NCBI GenBank assembly: GCA_964342575.1
Contig: CAYFGZ010000016.1
Location: 1-44,573, forward strand
DNA length: 44,573 bases
Source of the DNA: GCA-002701455 sp964342575
GTDB taxonomy: Bacteria > Pseudomonadota > Alphaproteobacteria > Thalassobaculales > Thalassobaculaceae
Reading direction: 5' to 3'
In this document: in pieces, positions 34,390 through 42,776 of the stretch
Numbering within the stretch: position 1 is the first letter of the stretch
Layout of the letters: the number at the start of each line of letters is the position of its first letter
Notes under the pieces: model-generated
The model's input: only the letters and a program-made list of their open reading frames with translations
Told to the model about the DNA's origin: nothing
Database searches by the model: none
Translations under genes and position numbers: made by a program

Positions 34390-35331
34390 TTAACATGAAG
34401 TTTTGATCCATTCGCTTATCCATGCTGCTATCTCAGCAGAATGACTGTCCATCATAAACATGTGGGTTGCTCCTTCAAACCCAATTTGGGGAAGATGGAC
34501 AAGATTAGTTCTTCCACCAACGGAGTCTATATGCTTGCAGACTAGTTGCGTCTCCTTTTCAGCCGCTATCCATCGCTCTGATTGGTCAATAAAATCACCT
34601 AGCAAAACTAGCCAAGGCTGTTGTCCAACAGTTTCTTCCGTCAGGTCGTCAAGCCTCGGCCAACCAGATGACTCTGCGCAAACCACTCCCCTAATAATAT
34701 CACTGTTCTCCACAGCCGCCCGCGAGCCAAGAAATCCTCCCTGACTATGACATATCAAAACGCATGGCCCAATCTTTTTTAAAACTTCGCCAATCCCCCT
34801 AATTTGGGCATCCGACGTGGACGTCCAGCGGGGAACGAATTGCCGTTGAAACGATGTCAAGGATTGCAATGGAAACTTTTGCCCCTCAAAGGGCTCATTG
34901 ATTTCAAAATTTTCCAGTCTGCCGAATCGAAAAATCTCCCAAGCCTCTTTCAGCGTTCTGGGGACTGGGTCTCCCTCCCAAACACCTTCAATCGCGCAAA
35001 AACCAGAACGGCCTCTTTCGACATTATCTATCACGTAGACGGCATAACCTTCATTGAGAAAATTATGCAACCAACCTGGCCTGCCGTCGGGCGTCGTTTC
35101 CCAGCAAGCACCTGTTAATCCGCCTCCATGCAATAAGACCAAAGGCCACTTAAACTTTTGCTTTTCTGGAATAAAATACTGGACGTAAATTTGCTCTACC
35201 AAAAATTCCCCATTTGGGTCCTGATCATGTGATGAAGTCTCGGTGAACCAAATCGTTCGCTTTGGTTGATCTCGAACTTCGATTATTCTGCCTCCTATAT
35301 GAAAACTTCCAAAATCCTTCAGTGCATACAT
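34390..35331 (-). CDS. Alpha/beta hydrolase (esterase-like)
   Basis: 313 residues from ATG 35331; a GTG one codon earlier also opens the frame, but GAGG seven bases before the ATG decides it. The oxyanion region is VLLHGGGLTGACWETTPDG. The nucleophile elbow is CHSQGGFLG, giving GHSQG-type with Cys in place of Gly before His. The catalytic histidine is probably in FEGATHMFMMDSH. VYVIDNVERGRSG marks the strand before the cap. The long insert between the strands (about 120-180) forms a cap. It is a soluble esterase of unknown substrate. It lies divergent from the FAH-family gene and convergent with the D-lactate dehydrogenase. Confidence 0.85.
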   Translation of the reverse strand: MYALKDFGSFHIGGRIIEVRDQPKRTIWFTETSSHDQDPNGEFLVEQIYVQYFIPEKQKFKWPLVLLHGGGLTGACWETTPDGRPGWLHNFLNEGYAVYVIDNVERGRSGFCAIEGVWEGDPVPRTLKEAWEIFRFGRLENFEINEPFEGQKFPLQSLTSFQRQFVPRWTSTSDAQIRGIGEVLKKIGPCVLICHSQGGFLGSRAAVENSDIIRGVVCAESSGWPRLDDLTEETVGQQPWLVLLGDFIDQSERWIAAEKETQLVCKHIDSVGGRTNLVHLPQIGFEGATHMFMMDSHSAEIAAWISEWIKTSC

Positions 35332-35464
35332 CACTCAACCTCACTCGTTTAAACATTACCCCTAGTACAACTGACAAACTTTCGTTACCTTTTTCGTATT
35401 TACTTGACCACACTCTCACAAAAATTAACTATGACACAACCACCCTCAGCAAAAGAGTTAATTT

Positions 35465-36247
35465 ATGAAATGGATCAGACTTCAGACGGAATTTGGGGTC
35501 TCCTTTGGGATTTTAGAAGGACAATATATTTCCTTGGTCAATGGCGGGTTATTTGATGATATTCAATTTACCGGGGAAAAAATAGCTCTAGAGAAGGCAA
35601 AACTGCTAGTACCTTTAGAACCAAAAACTTTTTACGCGGCCGGTCTAAATTACGCTGAACACGTCATTGAACAAGCCAAAGCAAATCGCCGTGAGCCAAT
35701 GATCCCGCAGGCCCCACATATCGGCTACCGTGCTAATAATGCACTTATTGCTCATAACGAGCCAATTGTTAAGCCGAGAGATGCGTCTGACGAATTTCAG
35801 TACGAAGGCGAATTGGCAGTAATTATCGGAAAAACAGCCAGGAATATATCTGAACAAGAAGCACTCGAATATGTTTTTGGCTATAGTATAGGGAACGACG
35901 TCAGTGAGCGAAAATGGCAAAGAGAAGACAGGACTATGTGGCGCGCGAAAAATACGGATACTTTCAAGCCAATGGGACCGTGGATAGAGACAAATGTTAA
36001 TCTAGATGATTTGACAACTGTTGTGCGTGTAAACGAAACTGAAATGATTTCGTTCAAAACGAACAACATGATCTTCGGCGTGGAAAGATTTATTAGTGCT
36101 ATGTCGCAATATTTGACCCTCTTCCCAGGAGACATGATTTGGATGGGGACAGAAGGTCACTCGAAGAACTTGAGCCCAGGAGACATTTGCGAAATAGAAA
36201 TAACGGGCATAGGGGCTCTCAGAAATCCTGTTATTCTCTCTTGCTAA
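35465..36247 (+). CDS. Fumarylacetoacetate hydrolase family protein
   Basis: 260 residues. The FAH core shows FYAAGLNYAEH, then the metal acids in FQYEGELAVIIGK (E-x-E pattern) and the Asp in SIGNDVSERKWQ, and the substrate segment KPMGPWIET. The end, GDMIWMGTEG, is also family standard. Enzymes of this size hydrolyse or decarboxylate 2-keto-4-enoates in aromatic breakdown (for example HpaG-type) or oxaloacetate-like beta-diketo acids. The specific reaction cannot be chosen. No aromatic operon adjoins, although an HpaI-type aldolase and a bicupin lie 10 kb away. Start ATG 35465, weak ribosome site. Confidence 0.92.
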   Translation: MKWIRLQTEFGVSFGILEGQYISLVNGGLFDDIQFTGEKIALEKAKLLVPLEPKTFYAAGLNYAEHVIEQAKANRREPMIPQAPHIGYRANNALIAHNEPIVKPRDASDEFQYEGELAVIIGKTARNISEQEALEYVFGYSIGNDVSERKWQREDRTMWRAKNTDTFKPMGPWIETNVNLDDLTTVVRVNETEMISFKTNNMIFGVERFISAMSQYLTLFPGDMIWMGTEGHSKNLSPGDICEIEITGIGALRNPVILSC

Positions 36248-36303
36248 CAAATATAAGATACCACGAAATTAGCTTCATTTTGGGAAATTAATTGGAATTT
36301 ATG

Positions 36304-37128
36304 CTACTTGAACAATTTTATAATGCTACTACCAGCGCTATTTGCTATACTCAACGCCTGGTTCGACAACTGCGTTTGAATACTACTAGCTGCGGAACGA
36401 ACAACATCCCTCGCTATTTCTGATTCGACTACGTTGCCAAGATTCTCTATTACAATCTGTTCGAAATCTCGCACACCCCCTTCTCTTAAACTAATAGCCC
36501 GATCGGCAGATCCAAGCGAGCTCTGAGACTCCGATAGAGCTGTCTCAAAAGTTTGAAACTCATTTTGTAGAATAGCTAATGGATTACTAATTTTCCCTCC
36601 CGTAATAGCCTCCTCAAGCTCGTCCAGCGCTGTCCCAACTGAGCCCTGAGATGAAATGATAAGGTTCTCCCCATCAACTGTGGCTGTAACCGCTACATCT
36701 TTCGTGCCCGAAGCCAGTAAATTTGTTGAGTTGAATCCACTGTTTTCCACAATCTTCTGGGCTTGTTTCATCAAATTTTCTACATCATCGCGCAAGATGC
36801 GCGTTTCAGATTCCGAATTATCTGTATTTGCCAACAATATAAGTTTCTCTTGAATACTGGCAGTTAACTCAGAAATTGAATTAACACCAGACTGGGCAGT
36901 GCTTACAGCACCACGCAAGCTATTCAGGCCTTGGGTGATAGACGAGGATACCTTTAATTTGCTTCTAAGCTCTTGTCCTAAGGTAAAGTCCGAGGCATTC
37001 CCCACAAGGTCACTTTTGCGCCCTGACGCCAACTTATTAATCGCTGTAGCAGACGTTTTTTTTGCTGCACTAATACCTCTAAGCGACCGAAAAAAATCAG
37101 AACTCCCCGTTACTGGATTAATAGCCAT
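36304..37128 (-). CDS. Flagellin-like protein
   Basis: 274 residues. The N-terminal D0/D1 helices have INKLASGRK and GLNSLRGAVSTAQSGVNSISELT, corresponding to the SSG-x-R and A-x-S-x-x-QTAEGAL pattern, then NSGFNSTNLLA (the TxFNGxxLL equivalent). The C-terminal helix ends SNQALSIANSAGSSIIKLFK, close to the usual QALSIAN ending. The variable centre is short. The canonical RINSAADDAAG segment is replaced by KSDLVGNASDFTLGQ. Flagellins are exported without signal peptide and build the filament. No other flagellar gene is in the window, so it is an orphan. Sigma-28 and sigma-54 promoters were not found upstream. Confidence 0.87.
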   Translation of the reverse strand: MAINPVTGSSDFFRSLRGISAAKKTSATAINKLASGRKSDLVGNASDFTLGQELRSKLKVSSSITQGLNSLRGAVSTAQSGVNSISELTASIQEKLILLANTDNSESETRILRDDVENLMKQAQKIVENSGFNSTNLLASGTKDVAVTATVDGENLIISSQGSVGTALDELEEAITGGKISNPLAILQNEFQTFETALSESQSSLGSADRAISLREGGVRDFEQIVIENLGNVVESEIARDVVRSAASSIQTQLSNQALSIANSAGSSIIKLFK

Positions 37129-37345
37129 ATCTTAACCAGTCGTTTTTTCTATGTGGATAGTAATCCCAAAAGTTTACTATATTTCTCTATTAAATTTCTT
37201 CTTCTTAATTAGTAAGTTTATGATAGAGAATCAACAACAGCTTAACGATTCATTTGAAATGGGATATCATTATCATCGACATTCCCATTAAAAATAGCTC
37301 ATTTTATAGTGTCTTTTGAAAGTTTTAATCTGGGTCAATGAGTCA

Positions 37346-38227
37346 ATGAAATTTGCACTACATTTCGGCAACATTACTTTTCCAAAGCCTGAGGATGCGA
37401 AGAAACTAGCAACCCTAGCAGAGTCAGCAGGGTTTGAGTCGATAATTGCGGTTGAACACACCGTCATCCCCTCAAACTATTCAACCAAGTATCCATATAA
37501 CGAAACGGGACGCCTTCCAGGTGACATCGACACCGACTGGCCAGATCCCTTGGCTTGGCTTACGTATATCGGTGCCATAACCCAGTCGATACGTTTAATA
37601 ACTGGCGTGTTAATTTTGCCACAGCGTAATCCTTTGATACTCGCCAAACACCTGGCCACTATTGATTGCCTAACTAATGGAAGATTAGAATTAGGTGTAG
37701 GCGTTGGCTGGTTAAGGGAAGAATTCGATGCTCTGGGCATACCGTTTAAAAAACGTGGAGAACGAATGGACGAATATATCCAATCTATGAGAAAATTATG
37801 GACTGAGAACCATGCTAGTTATTCAGGGAATTTCGTTAATTTTAACCAAATGAATTGTAGTCCAAAGCCTAAAAATAGTCGAATACCGATAATAATAGGT
37901 GGTCACTCTAAAATAGCTGTTAAACGTGCAGCCCAGCTTGGAGACGGTTTTTTTCCCGCTACCGGAATGCAAGCAGACCTTGAACCCCTTTTGGATATGA
38001 TTAAACAAGAAGCCCTAAAAATGGGGCGTGATCCAAAAGATATCGAAATAATGACTGGTTGCCCTGAAGTACTTCCTGGCTCTGGACACGATGCTTTGCA
38101 CGCTGTTGAGTATAAAAAAAACCTGGGGGTGAACCGGTTAGCTCTTCCGGTAAGCGCCTTTCTACCTGACTTAGAAACAAGATTATTAACGTTTGGTGAG
38201 TCCGTGATAAAAAAATTTCAAAGATAA
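37346..38227 (+). CDS. LLM-class F420-type oxidoreductase (TIGR03619-like)
   Basis: 293 residues from ATG 37346; a TTG ten codons earlier opens the frame but lacks support. Bacterial luciferase-like barrel: MKFALHFGN start, AVEHTVIP, RLELGVGVGWLREEF and the IPIIIGGHS segment are the TIGR03619 pattern seen in F420-dependent and FMN-dependent monooxygenases. Alphaproteobacteria usually use FMN rather than F420 in this family, so the cofactor is unsettled. GVNRLALPVSAF near the C-terminus closes the barrel. No adjacent reductase; the flavin reductase at 18467 is not linked. Substrate unknown. Confidence 0.9.
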   Translation: MKFALHFGNITFPKPEDAKKLATLAESAGFESIIAVEHTVIPSNYSTKYPYNETGRLPGDIDTDWPDPLAWLTYIGAITQSIRLITGVLILPQRNPLILAKHLATIDCLTNGRLELGVGVGWLREEFDALGIPFKKRGERMDEYIQSMRKLWTENHASYSGNFVNFNQMNCSPKPKNSRIPIIIGGHSKIAVKRAAQLGDGFFPATGMQADLEPLLDMIKQEALKMGRDPKDIEIMTGCPEVLPGSGHDALHAVEYKKNLGVNRLALPVSAFLPDLETRLLTFGESVIKKFQR

Positions 38228-38381
38228 ACGCCGCCTGGTTGCTTTTATTTACAGTTATAATAATTATCACCAAGTGGTGTCGTTGAACTAACATATGATG
38301 CGTGGAGACCCATTTATTAGAAACAGCTTTCTAACAAATATTGGTAATAAGAAAATGCTTAACAAAAAAGATGGAACCAAT

Positions 38382-39224
38382 ATGCAAGATCAAACACAAC
38401 CCCTTAAAGTCTTCTGGCAACCCGGTTGCTCAAGCTGTCTAAAGACAAAGGAGTTTCTTTTAGATCACGGGATGGCATTCCAATCTATAAATGTACTAGA
38501 AGATAAAGCAGGCTTAGAAGAACTTAAACGCCTTGGCATTCAACTGGTCCCAGTGGTTGCCCGCGGCAATTCATGGGCAAACGGTGCCGTTTTTCGGGAC
38601 GTAGCTAAAGTGGCGGGTTTTGAATACGGTGCGCATAAAATGCTGCCCCCACAGGAGCTCAAAGATAAAGTCATAATGATATTAAAAGCAACCTCACGGT
38701 ATCTTCGACAAATTCCCGACGAAAAGCTGGATGAAGTGCTTCCTGGACGACCCCGTTCATATAGGCAGCTCGTTTATCATGTATTTACGATTCCTAAAGT
38801 CTTTCTTGACCGTGTTGAAAATGATTCCGTTTATACATATGAATCTCTAAAATCTATCCTACCAGAAGATATGAAGAGTAGAGAAAGTTTAATTGATTAC
38901 GGCCAGTCGACCCGAAAACGGTTTGAAAAGTGGTGGGACAAGGCCGGCATCACTACTGATTTCCACCAACCTGGCAACGTCTATTATGGTGAAGTTAATC
39001 TCCACGAGGTCCTAGAAAGAACATGCTGGCATTCAGGCCAACATACCCGCCAAATTATTCTCCTACTAAGGAAAAAGCTCAATGTGGAGCCGAATGGCGT
39101 TTTAACCGATGCTGATTTTAGCGGCCTTCCCATGCCCAAAAATGTATGGGATAATGAAAGATCTTTTGACGAAGCAGCATATTCGGAGACTGCTGAAACT
39201 TGGAAAAATACCAAGACGCACTAA
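38382..39224 (+). CDS. Glutaredoxin-DinB fusion protein
   Basis: 280 residues from ATG 38382; ATG 38355 would add nine. Residues 8-80 form a glutaredoxin-like domain with the redox motif CSSC (Cys16, Cys19) in WQPGCSSCLKTKEFL and the cis-proline segment QLVPVVAR. From about 95 onward a DinB/YfiT-like four-helix domain follows, with metal-ligand histidines in LVYHVF and CWHSGQHTRQI. DinB-like proteins bind a divalent metal and often act as thiol-dependent transferases, so fusion to a thiol-disulfide domain is chemically sensible. The catalysed reaction is not known to me. Gene lies alone between the LLM oxidoreductase and the AtuA-family gene. Confidence 0.82.
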   Translation: MQDQTQPLKVFWQPGCSSCLKTKEFLLDHGMAFQSINVLEDKAGLEELKRLGIQLVPVVARGNSWANGAVFRDVAKVAGFEYGAHKMLPPQELKDKVIMILKATSRYLRQIPDEKLDEVLPGRPRSYRQLVYHVFTIPKVFLDRVENDSVYTYESLKSILPEDMKSRESLIDYGQSTRKRFEKWWDKAGITTDFHQPGNVYYGEVNLHEVLERTCWHSGQHTRQIILLLRKKLNVEPNGVLTDADFSGLPMPKNVWDNERSFDEAAYSETAETWKNTKTH

Positions 39225-39339
39225 CTGGCTTTTTTACTTCATACCACTTAAAGTTAGATACTGTCGCTGTGGAAAAATCAAAAGAAACTGAGGCTTTTGC
39301 CTACTTGTTATAACTGCCGTTAGGAATTTTTAAATTCAA

Positions 39340-40716
39340 ATGAAACCCATTCGTATCATGGCTGCATCCGGAATGCTTGGTTACGGTTTCACGGAGGAAG
39401 CTTTTTTAAATGGTTTAAACTTAGGTCTGGACCTCATCGCGTGTGATGCAGGATCTGCGGACCCAGGTCCCTATTACTTAGGAAGTGGTTCCGCCTTCGT
39501 GTCTCGGTTAGCAGTAAAAAGGGACCTGGGCTTAATGGTAGCTGGTGGTTTTGAATCGAAAATCCCTGTTTTTATCGGTTCGGCGGGAGGCAGTGGGTCC
39601 GATGCGCAGGTCGACTGGACACTAGGAATTCTCAAAGAAATATGCACTGAAAAAAACATCAACCCGAATGTGATTGTGCTCCGAAGCGAATTAAATAAAG
39701 AAGACTTAAAAATAAAAATCAGAGCTGGGAGAACCGCCCCATTAGGTCCTATCGATCCACTAACCGAAGAACACGCTGAAGAGACGCACAGAGTCGTTGC
39801 TATGATGGGAGCTGAACCTTTTCAGGAAGCCATTAACGCTGGTGCGGACGTCGTCATAGCTGGTCGTTCTAGTGATGCAGCTATATACGCGGCGCTACCT
39901 TTAAGTCTAGGTTGCGACCCAGGATTAGCTTGGCATATGGGAAAAATTATAGAGTGCGGTGCCCAAGTCATAGAGCCTCGAGAAGGACAAGATTGCGTTA
40001 TCGGGACCTTATTTGATGATTGTTTTACCATAGAACCGGGCCATCCTGATCGTAGATGTACTCGCACACGTGTAGCCGCTCACACACTCTACGAAAACCC
40101 CAGCCCATATAAACTGAAAGAGCCCAGCGGAACATTAAACACAAAATCAGCTGTCTTCGAGCAGTTGGACGAACGTGTAGTCCGTGTTTCAGGAAGTAAA
40201 TGGGAACCATCAGACCGTTACACTGTAAAACTAGAAGGTGTTAAACAGCTCGGTTACAGAACCATATTTATTGCCGGCATTCGGGACCCAATTCTCGTTG
40301 CGACTATAGAGGATTTCATAAAATCATGCAGACAACGGGTATCCAAAGATGTCACAGCGATAGGTATTTCTGAAAACTCATATACTCTAGACATAAAAGT
40401 ATACGGCCATAACGCTGTCATGGGAGAAAATGAAGTTCAAGCGCCAGGGAATTCCCACGAATTGGGAATATTAGTGGATGTGATTGCATCAGATGAAGAC
40501 ACAAGCAAGGCTGTGTGCGCGAAAGTTCGCTACAGTCTGCTGCACACAGACTTTCCAGGGCGTATGTGCATCTCAGGAAATCTGGCTATACCATTTTCAC
40601 CTTCCGACTTATCTGCCGGAGAGGTTTACGAATTTAATATATGGCATATTATGGAATGCGATGGCCCCATGGAACCGGTAAGAATAGAGGTTTTTGACAC
40701 TAACACGATAAACTAA
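39340..40716 (+). CDS. AtuA family protein (DUF1446)
   Basis: 458 residues. The opening ASGMLGYGFTEEAF and GLDLIACDAGSADPGPYYLG, then ADVVIAGRSSDAAIYAALPLSLG and MGKIIECGAQV, are the AtuA (acyclic terpene utilisation) pattern. AtuA is needed for citronellol/geraniol growth in Pseudomonas, but its reaction has not been established. Here no atuC/atuF carboxylase or other terpene genes are present; the AtuE-like crotonase is 29 kb away. It forms a two-gene unit with the DUF4387 gene 13 bases downstream, a frequent pairing. A carboxylic or CoA-thioester-related substrate is a guess. Confidence 0.9.
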   Translation: MKPIRIMAASGMLGYGFTEEAFLNGLNLGLDLIACDAGSADPGPYYLGSGSAFVSRLAVKRDLGLMVAGGFESKIPVFIGSAGGSGSDAQVDWTLGILKEICTEKNINPNVIVLRSELNKEDLKIKIRAGRTAPLGPIDPLTEEHAEETHRVVAMMGAEPFQEAINAGADVVIAGRSSDAAIYAALPLSLGCDPGLAWHMGKIIECGAQVIEPREGQDCVIGTLFDDCFTIEPGHPDRRCTRTRVAAHTLYENPSPYKLKEPSGTLNTKSAVFEQLDERVVRVSGSKWEPSDRYTVKLEGVKQLGYRTIFIAGIRDPILVATIEDFIKSCRQRVSKDVTAIGISENSYTLDIKVYGHNAVMGENEVQAPGNSHELGILVDVIASDEDTSKAVCAKVRYSLLHTDFPGRMCISGNLAIPFSPSDLSAGEVYEFNIWHIMECDGPMEPVRIEVFDTNTIN

Positions 40717-40729
40717 CAGGCGAACCATT

Positions 40730-41047
40730 GTGACTAAGCTCCGAGATCTCGCAAAAGTTATTCGATCGAAGAATGCAGGTGCATTATTTTTAACACTCGA
40801 CATAATGTTTGAGAACGAAGATGCATACCGAAAAGTCTCTGAATCAGGCGCTATTACCCCTAGGACAATAGCACCACTCTATAAAGTCAGCGACAACGAA
40901 GTAGAGGTGATACCTTTCGATGTTGCACTTGCAATAAAAATTACAATCCCTCGACGAATAATAGCTGGTTCTCCCGGTGACACAGATGTCTACGGCGCGC
41001 AACAACATGCCCCATTAATGGAAATAACAATACCAACCGAAACATAG
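40730..41047 (+). CDS. DUF4387 family protein
   Basis: 105 residues. Recognised by size and pattern: LAKVIRSKNAGALFLTLDIMFENEDAY, in parts, then an RTIAPLYKV strand, FDVALAIKITIPRR and the ending GDTDVYGAQQHAPLMEI. It regularly follows or is fused to AtuA-type proteins. The function is unknown. The start is GTG at 40730, with AACAGG upstream. Co-transcribed with the AtuA-family gene. The small soluble domain has no cysteine or other obvious catalytic motif, so an accessory subunit is the likeliest role. Confidence 0.87.
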   Translation: MTKLRDLAKVIRSKNAGALFLTLDIMFENEDAYRKVSESGAITPRTIAPLYKVSDNEVEVIPFDVALAIKITIPRRIIAGSPGDTDVYGAQQHAPLMEITIPTET

Positions 41048-41051
41048 GCCT

Positions 41052-41080
41052 GGGGCATTCTATTTGGGATGTCTTGCCCC
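41052..41080. terminator. Inverted repeat between DUF4387 and tRNA-Ala
   Basis: GGGGCA and TGCCCC form a perfect six-base-pair stem with a 17-base loop. It lies five bases after the DUF4387 stop and 18 bases beyond the tRNA 3' end, where it could end both convergent transcripts. There is no T-run on either side, so it is only a candidate. Confidence 0.4.
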
Positions 41081-41097
41081 GTACCCGTAGCGATCGA

Positions 41098-41173
41098 TGG
41101 TGGAGCCGAGGAGGATCGAACTCCCGACCTTAGCATTGCGAACGCTACGCTCTCCCAGCTGAGCTACGGCCCC
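41098..41173 (-). tRNA. tRNA-Ala(CGC)
   Basis: The reverse complement folds into a complete cloverleaf of 76 bases with encoded CCA: acceptor GGGGCCG pairing with CGGCTCC (one G-U), D-stem GCTC/GAGC, anticodon stem TAGCG/TGCTA, loop TTCGCAA, and T-stem GGGAG/CTCCT around TTCGATC. The anticodon is CGC, reading GCG alanine codons. The G3-U70 pair, the alanine identity element, is present. Confidence 0.95.
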
Positions 41174-41186
41174 ACTCTTTTCCAAC

Positions 41187-41213
41187 CATATAATCAGCGT
41201 TTTAAAGCTTCAA
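41187..41213 (-). promoter_or_regulatory. Possible tRNA-Ala promoter
   Basis: On the minus strand TTGAAG (41208-41213) is followed after 15 bases by TATATG (41187-41192), with transcription expected to start a few bases before the tRNA 5' end at 41173. The spacing is short for sigma-70, so confidence is moderate. Confidence 0.4.
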
Positions 41214-41306
41214 GAAGAATACGGGAGATAATTAATCAGGGGTACTTGATGCCGCTGGCATCTATCACTATTTTAATAACTAGGGAATCGCGGAGTTTAT
41301 ATACAT

Positions 41307-41594
41307 ATGTACGCTATTATTCATCTCATTGATTCACTAATAAGCATTTATCTTTGGTGTCTATTCATTTTTGTAATTCTAACCTGGCTCATTAATTTTG
41401 GCGTGATCAACACCCAAAATCGCCTCGTTTTCCTGGTGATGGATTTTCTATACAAAATTACGGACCCGGTCCTTAGACCTATTCGTAACCTTTTACCTAA
41501 TTTTGGTGGAATAGATATATCCCCAATAATTCTAGTATTGGTCTTAATCTTTATTAGAAATTTAATTGCTGTAGACATAGCTAAAATGCTGTAG
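41307..41594 (+). CDS. YggT family membrane protein
   Basis: 95 residues with two hydrophobic segments (about 4-28 and 72-90) separated by a conserved loop, FLYKITDPVLRPIRNLLPNFGGIDISP, here noted through DPVLRPIRNLLP and GGIDISPI. That is the YggT signature. The protein sits in the inner membrane; in other bacteria YggT has been tied to osmotic/potassium tolerance or cell division support, without a firm mechanism. In many Alphaproteobacteria it lies before a DUF167 gene and folD; here folD follows after 266 bases without DUF167. Confidence 0.93.
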   Translation: MYAIIHLIDSLISIYLWCLFIFVILTWLINFGVINTQNRLVFLVMDFLYKITDPVLRPIRNLLPNFGGIDISPIILVLVLIFIRNLIAVDIAKML

Positions 41595-41813
41595 CCAAGC
41601 TCTTTAAATAAACCAAAAAAAAGTGTTTCTCAGTTTTAAATTTTATAACCTTCTGTTTATTAGTGAATACACTTTATCCAGTTGTAAAGGCATAAACTAA
41701 AGTTCCACTATTAAAGATCCTCAATAGACTGTCCAAAGAACTGAGTTACAGAGCAAAATTCTATTGATAAAATATGGTTTAAAAGCGATTTTAACGGACC
41801 AACGTTAGCGGGT

Positions 41814-41835
41814 TATGTTATTGAAAACTAACATA
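41814..41835 (+). promoter_or_regulatory. Inverted repeat upstream of folD
   Basis: TATGTTA (41814-41820), an eight-base loop, then TAACATA (41829-41835), a perfect seven-base inverted repeat ending 25 bases before the folD ATG. It could be an operator for a dimeric regulator or an RNA hairpin over the leader. It is too AT-rich for a stable terminator. Confidence 0.35.
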
Positions 41836-41860
41836 CTGTCAGATCAAGAAAAGGTTAGCC

Positions 41861-42757
41861 ATGGAAGATGCAAAAATAATTGATGGAAAGGCATTCGCAG
41901 AGAAGTTGCGAAAAAAAATAGCTCAGACTGTCGTCACATTAAAAAATGAATACAAGTCCGTCCCCGGGTTAGCCGTTGTCCTTGTTGGCGAGGACCCGGC
42001 CAGTGAAGTTTATGTGCGAAACAAAGGGAAGCATACCCTAGAATGCGGCATGGAGTCATTCGAACATAAACTACCCGAAAACACTTCAGAATCTGATCTG
42101 CTCGAGCTAATCTATCATTTGAACGGAGATAATAAGGTAGATGGTATTTTAGTGCAGCTACCACTCCCAAAACATATTGAACCTCAAAATATATTGGATG
42201 CCATCGACCCCAATAAGGATGTTGACGGGTTTCATGTTACGAATGCCGGCCGCCTAGCTACCGGCGGCGATGCACTAGTGCCTTGTACTCCGCTTGGATG
42301 CCTTTTGATGTTAAAAGATCGATTTGGGGAGCTAACCGGTCAGAACGCGGTAGTAGTAGGACGTTCGAATATAGTTGGGAAACCCATGGCAGCCCTACTC
42401 ACACGCGAAAATTGTACAGTTACAATCGCGCATTCTCGCACCAGGGATTTAGCTAATATTTGCAGAGCAGCAGATATTTTAATAGCGGCAACAGGCAAAG
42501 CCGAGATGATCCGCGAAGATTATGTCAAAGACGGCGCAATAGTTGTGGATGTAGGAATTAATAGGATTCCCGCTCCAGAACGGGGAGAGGGAAAAATGCG
42601 ATTAGTTGGGGACGTGGCTTTCGAAGAGGTAAAAGCAAAAGCGAAGGCGATAACTCCAGTGCCCGGCGGAGTTGGCCCCATGACTATCGCCGTATTACTT
42701 CGAAATACAGTCGAAGCGGCATGCCGTCGCCGAGGTTGGCAATTTCCGCCAATTTAA
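41861..42757 (+). CDS. folD: Bifunctional methylenetetrahydrofolate dehydrogenase/cyclohydrolase FolD
   Basis: 298 residues, normal length. Catalytic YVRNK (Tyr51, Lys55) and DVDGFH, substrate loop LVQLPLPKHI, the TPLGCLLML segment, the NADP Rossmann motif VVVGRSNIVGKPMAALL and the ending PVPGGVGPMTIAVLL are all present. The enzyme converts 5,10-methylene-THF to 10-formyl-THF in the cytosol for purine and formyl-methionine synthesis. AAGG six bases before the ATG fixes the start. It is convergent with thpR, 19 bases apart. An inverted repeat lies in the leader. Confidence 0.97.
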   Translation: MEDAKIIDGKAFAEKLRKKIAQTVVTLKNEYKSVPGLAVVLVGEDPASEVYVRNKGKHTLECGMESFEHKLPENTSESDLLELIYHLNGDNKVDGILVQLPLPKHIEPQNILDAIDPNKDVDGFHVTNAGRLATGGDALVPCTPLGCLLMLKDRFGELTGQNAVVVGRSNIVGKPMAALLTRENCTVTIAHSRTRDLANICRAADILIAATGKAEMIREDYVKDGAIVVDVGINRIPAPERGEGKMRLVGDVAFEEVKAKAKAITPVPGGVGPMTIAVLLRNTVEAACRRRGWQFPPI

Positions 42758-42776
42758 TAATCAACTTTCTTAAACA

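Noticed and set aside
38267..38278. CACC-AAGT-GGTG hairpin after the LLM gene
   Set aside because: Four base pairs and no T-run; too weak to call a terminator.
41248..41262. GATGCC-GCT-GGCATC hairpin between tRNA and yggT
   Set aside because: The stem is perfect, but no transcript is known to end here and no T-run follows; left unassigned.
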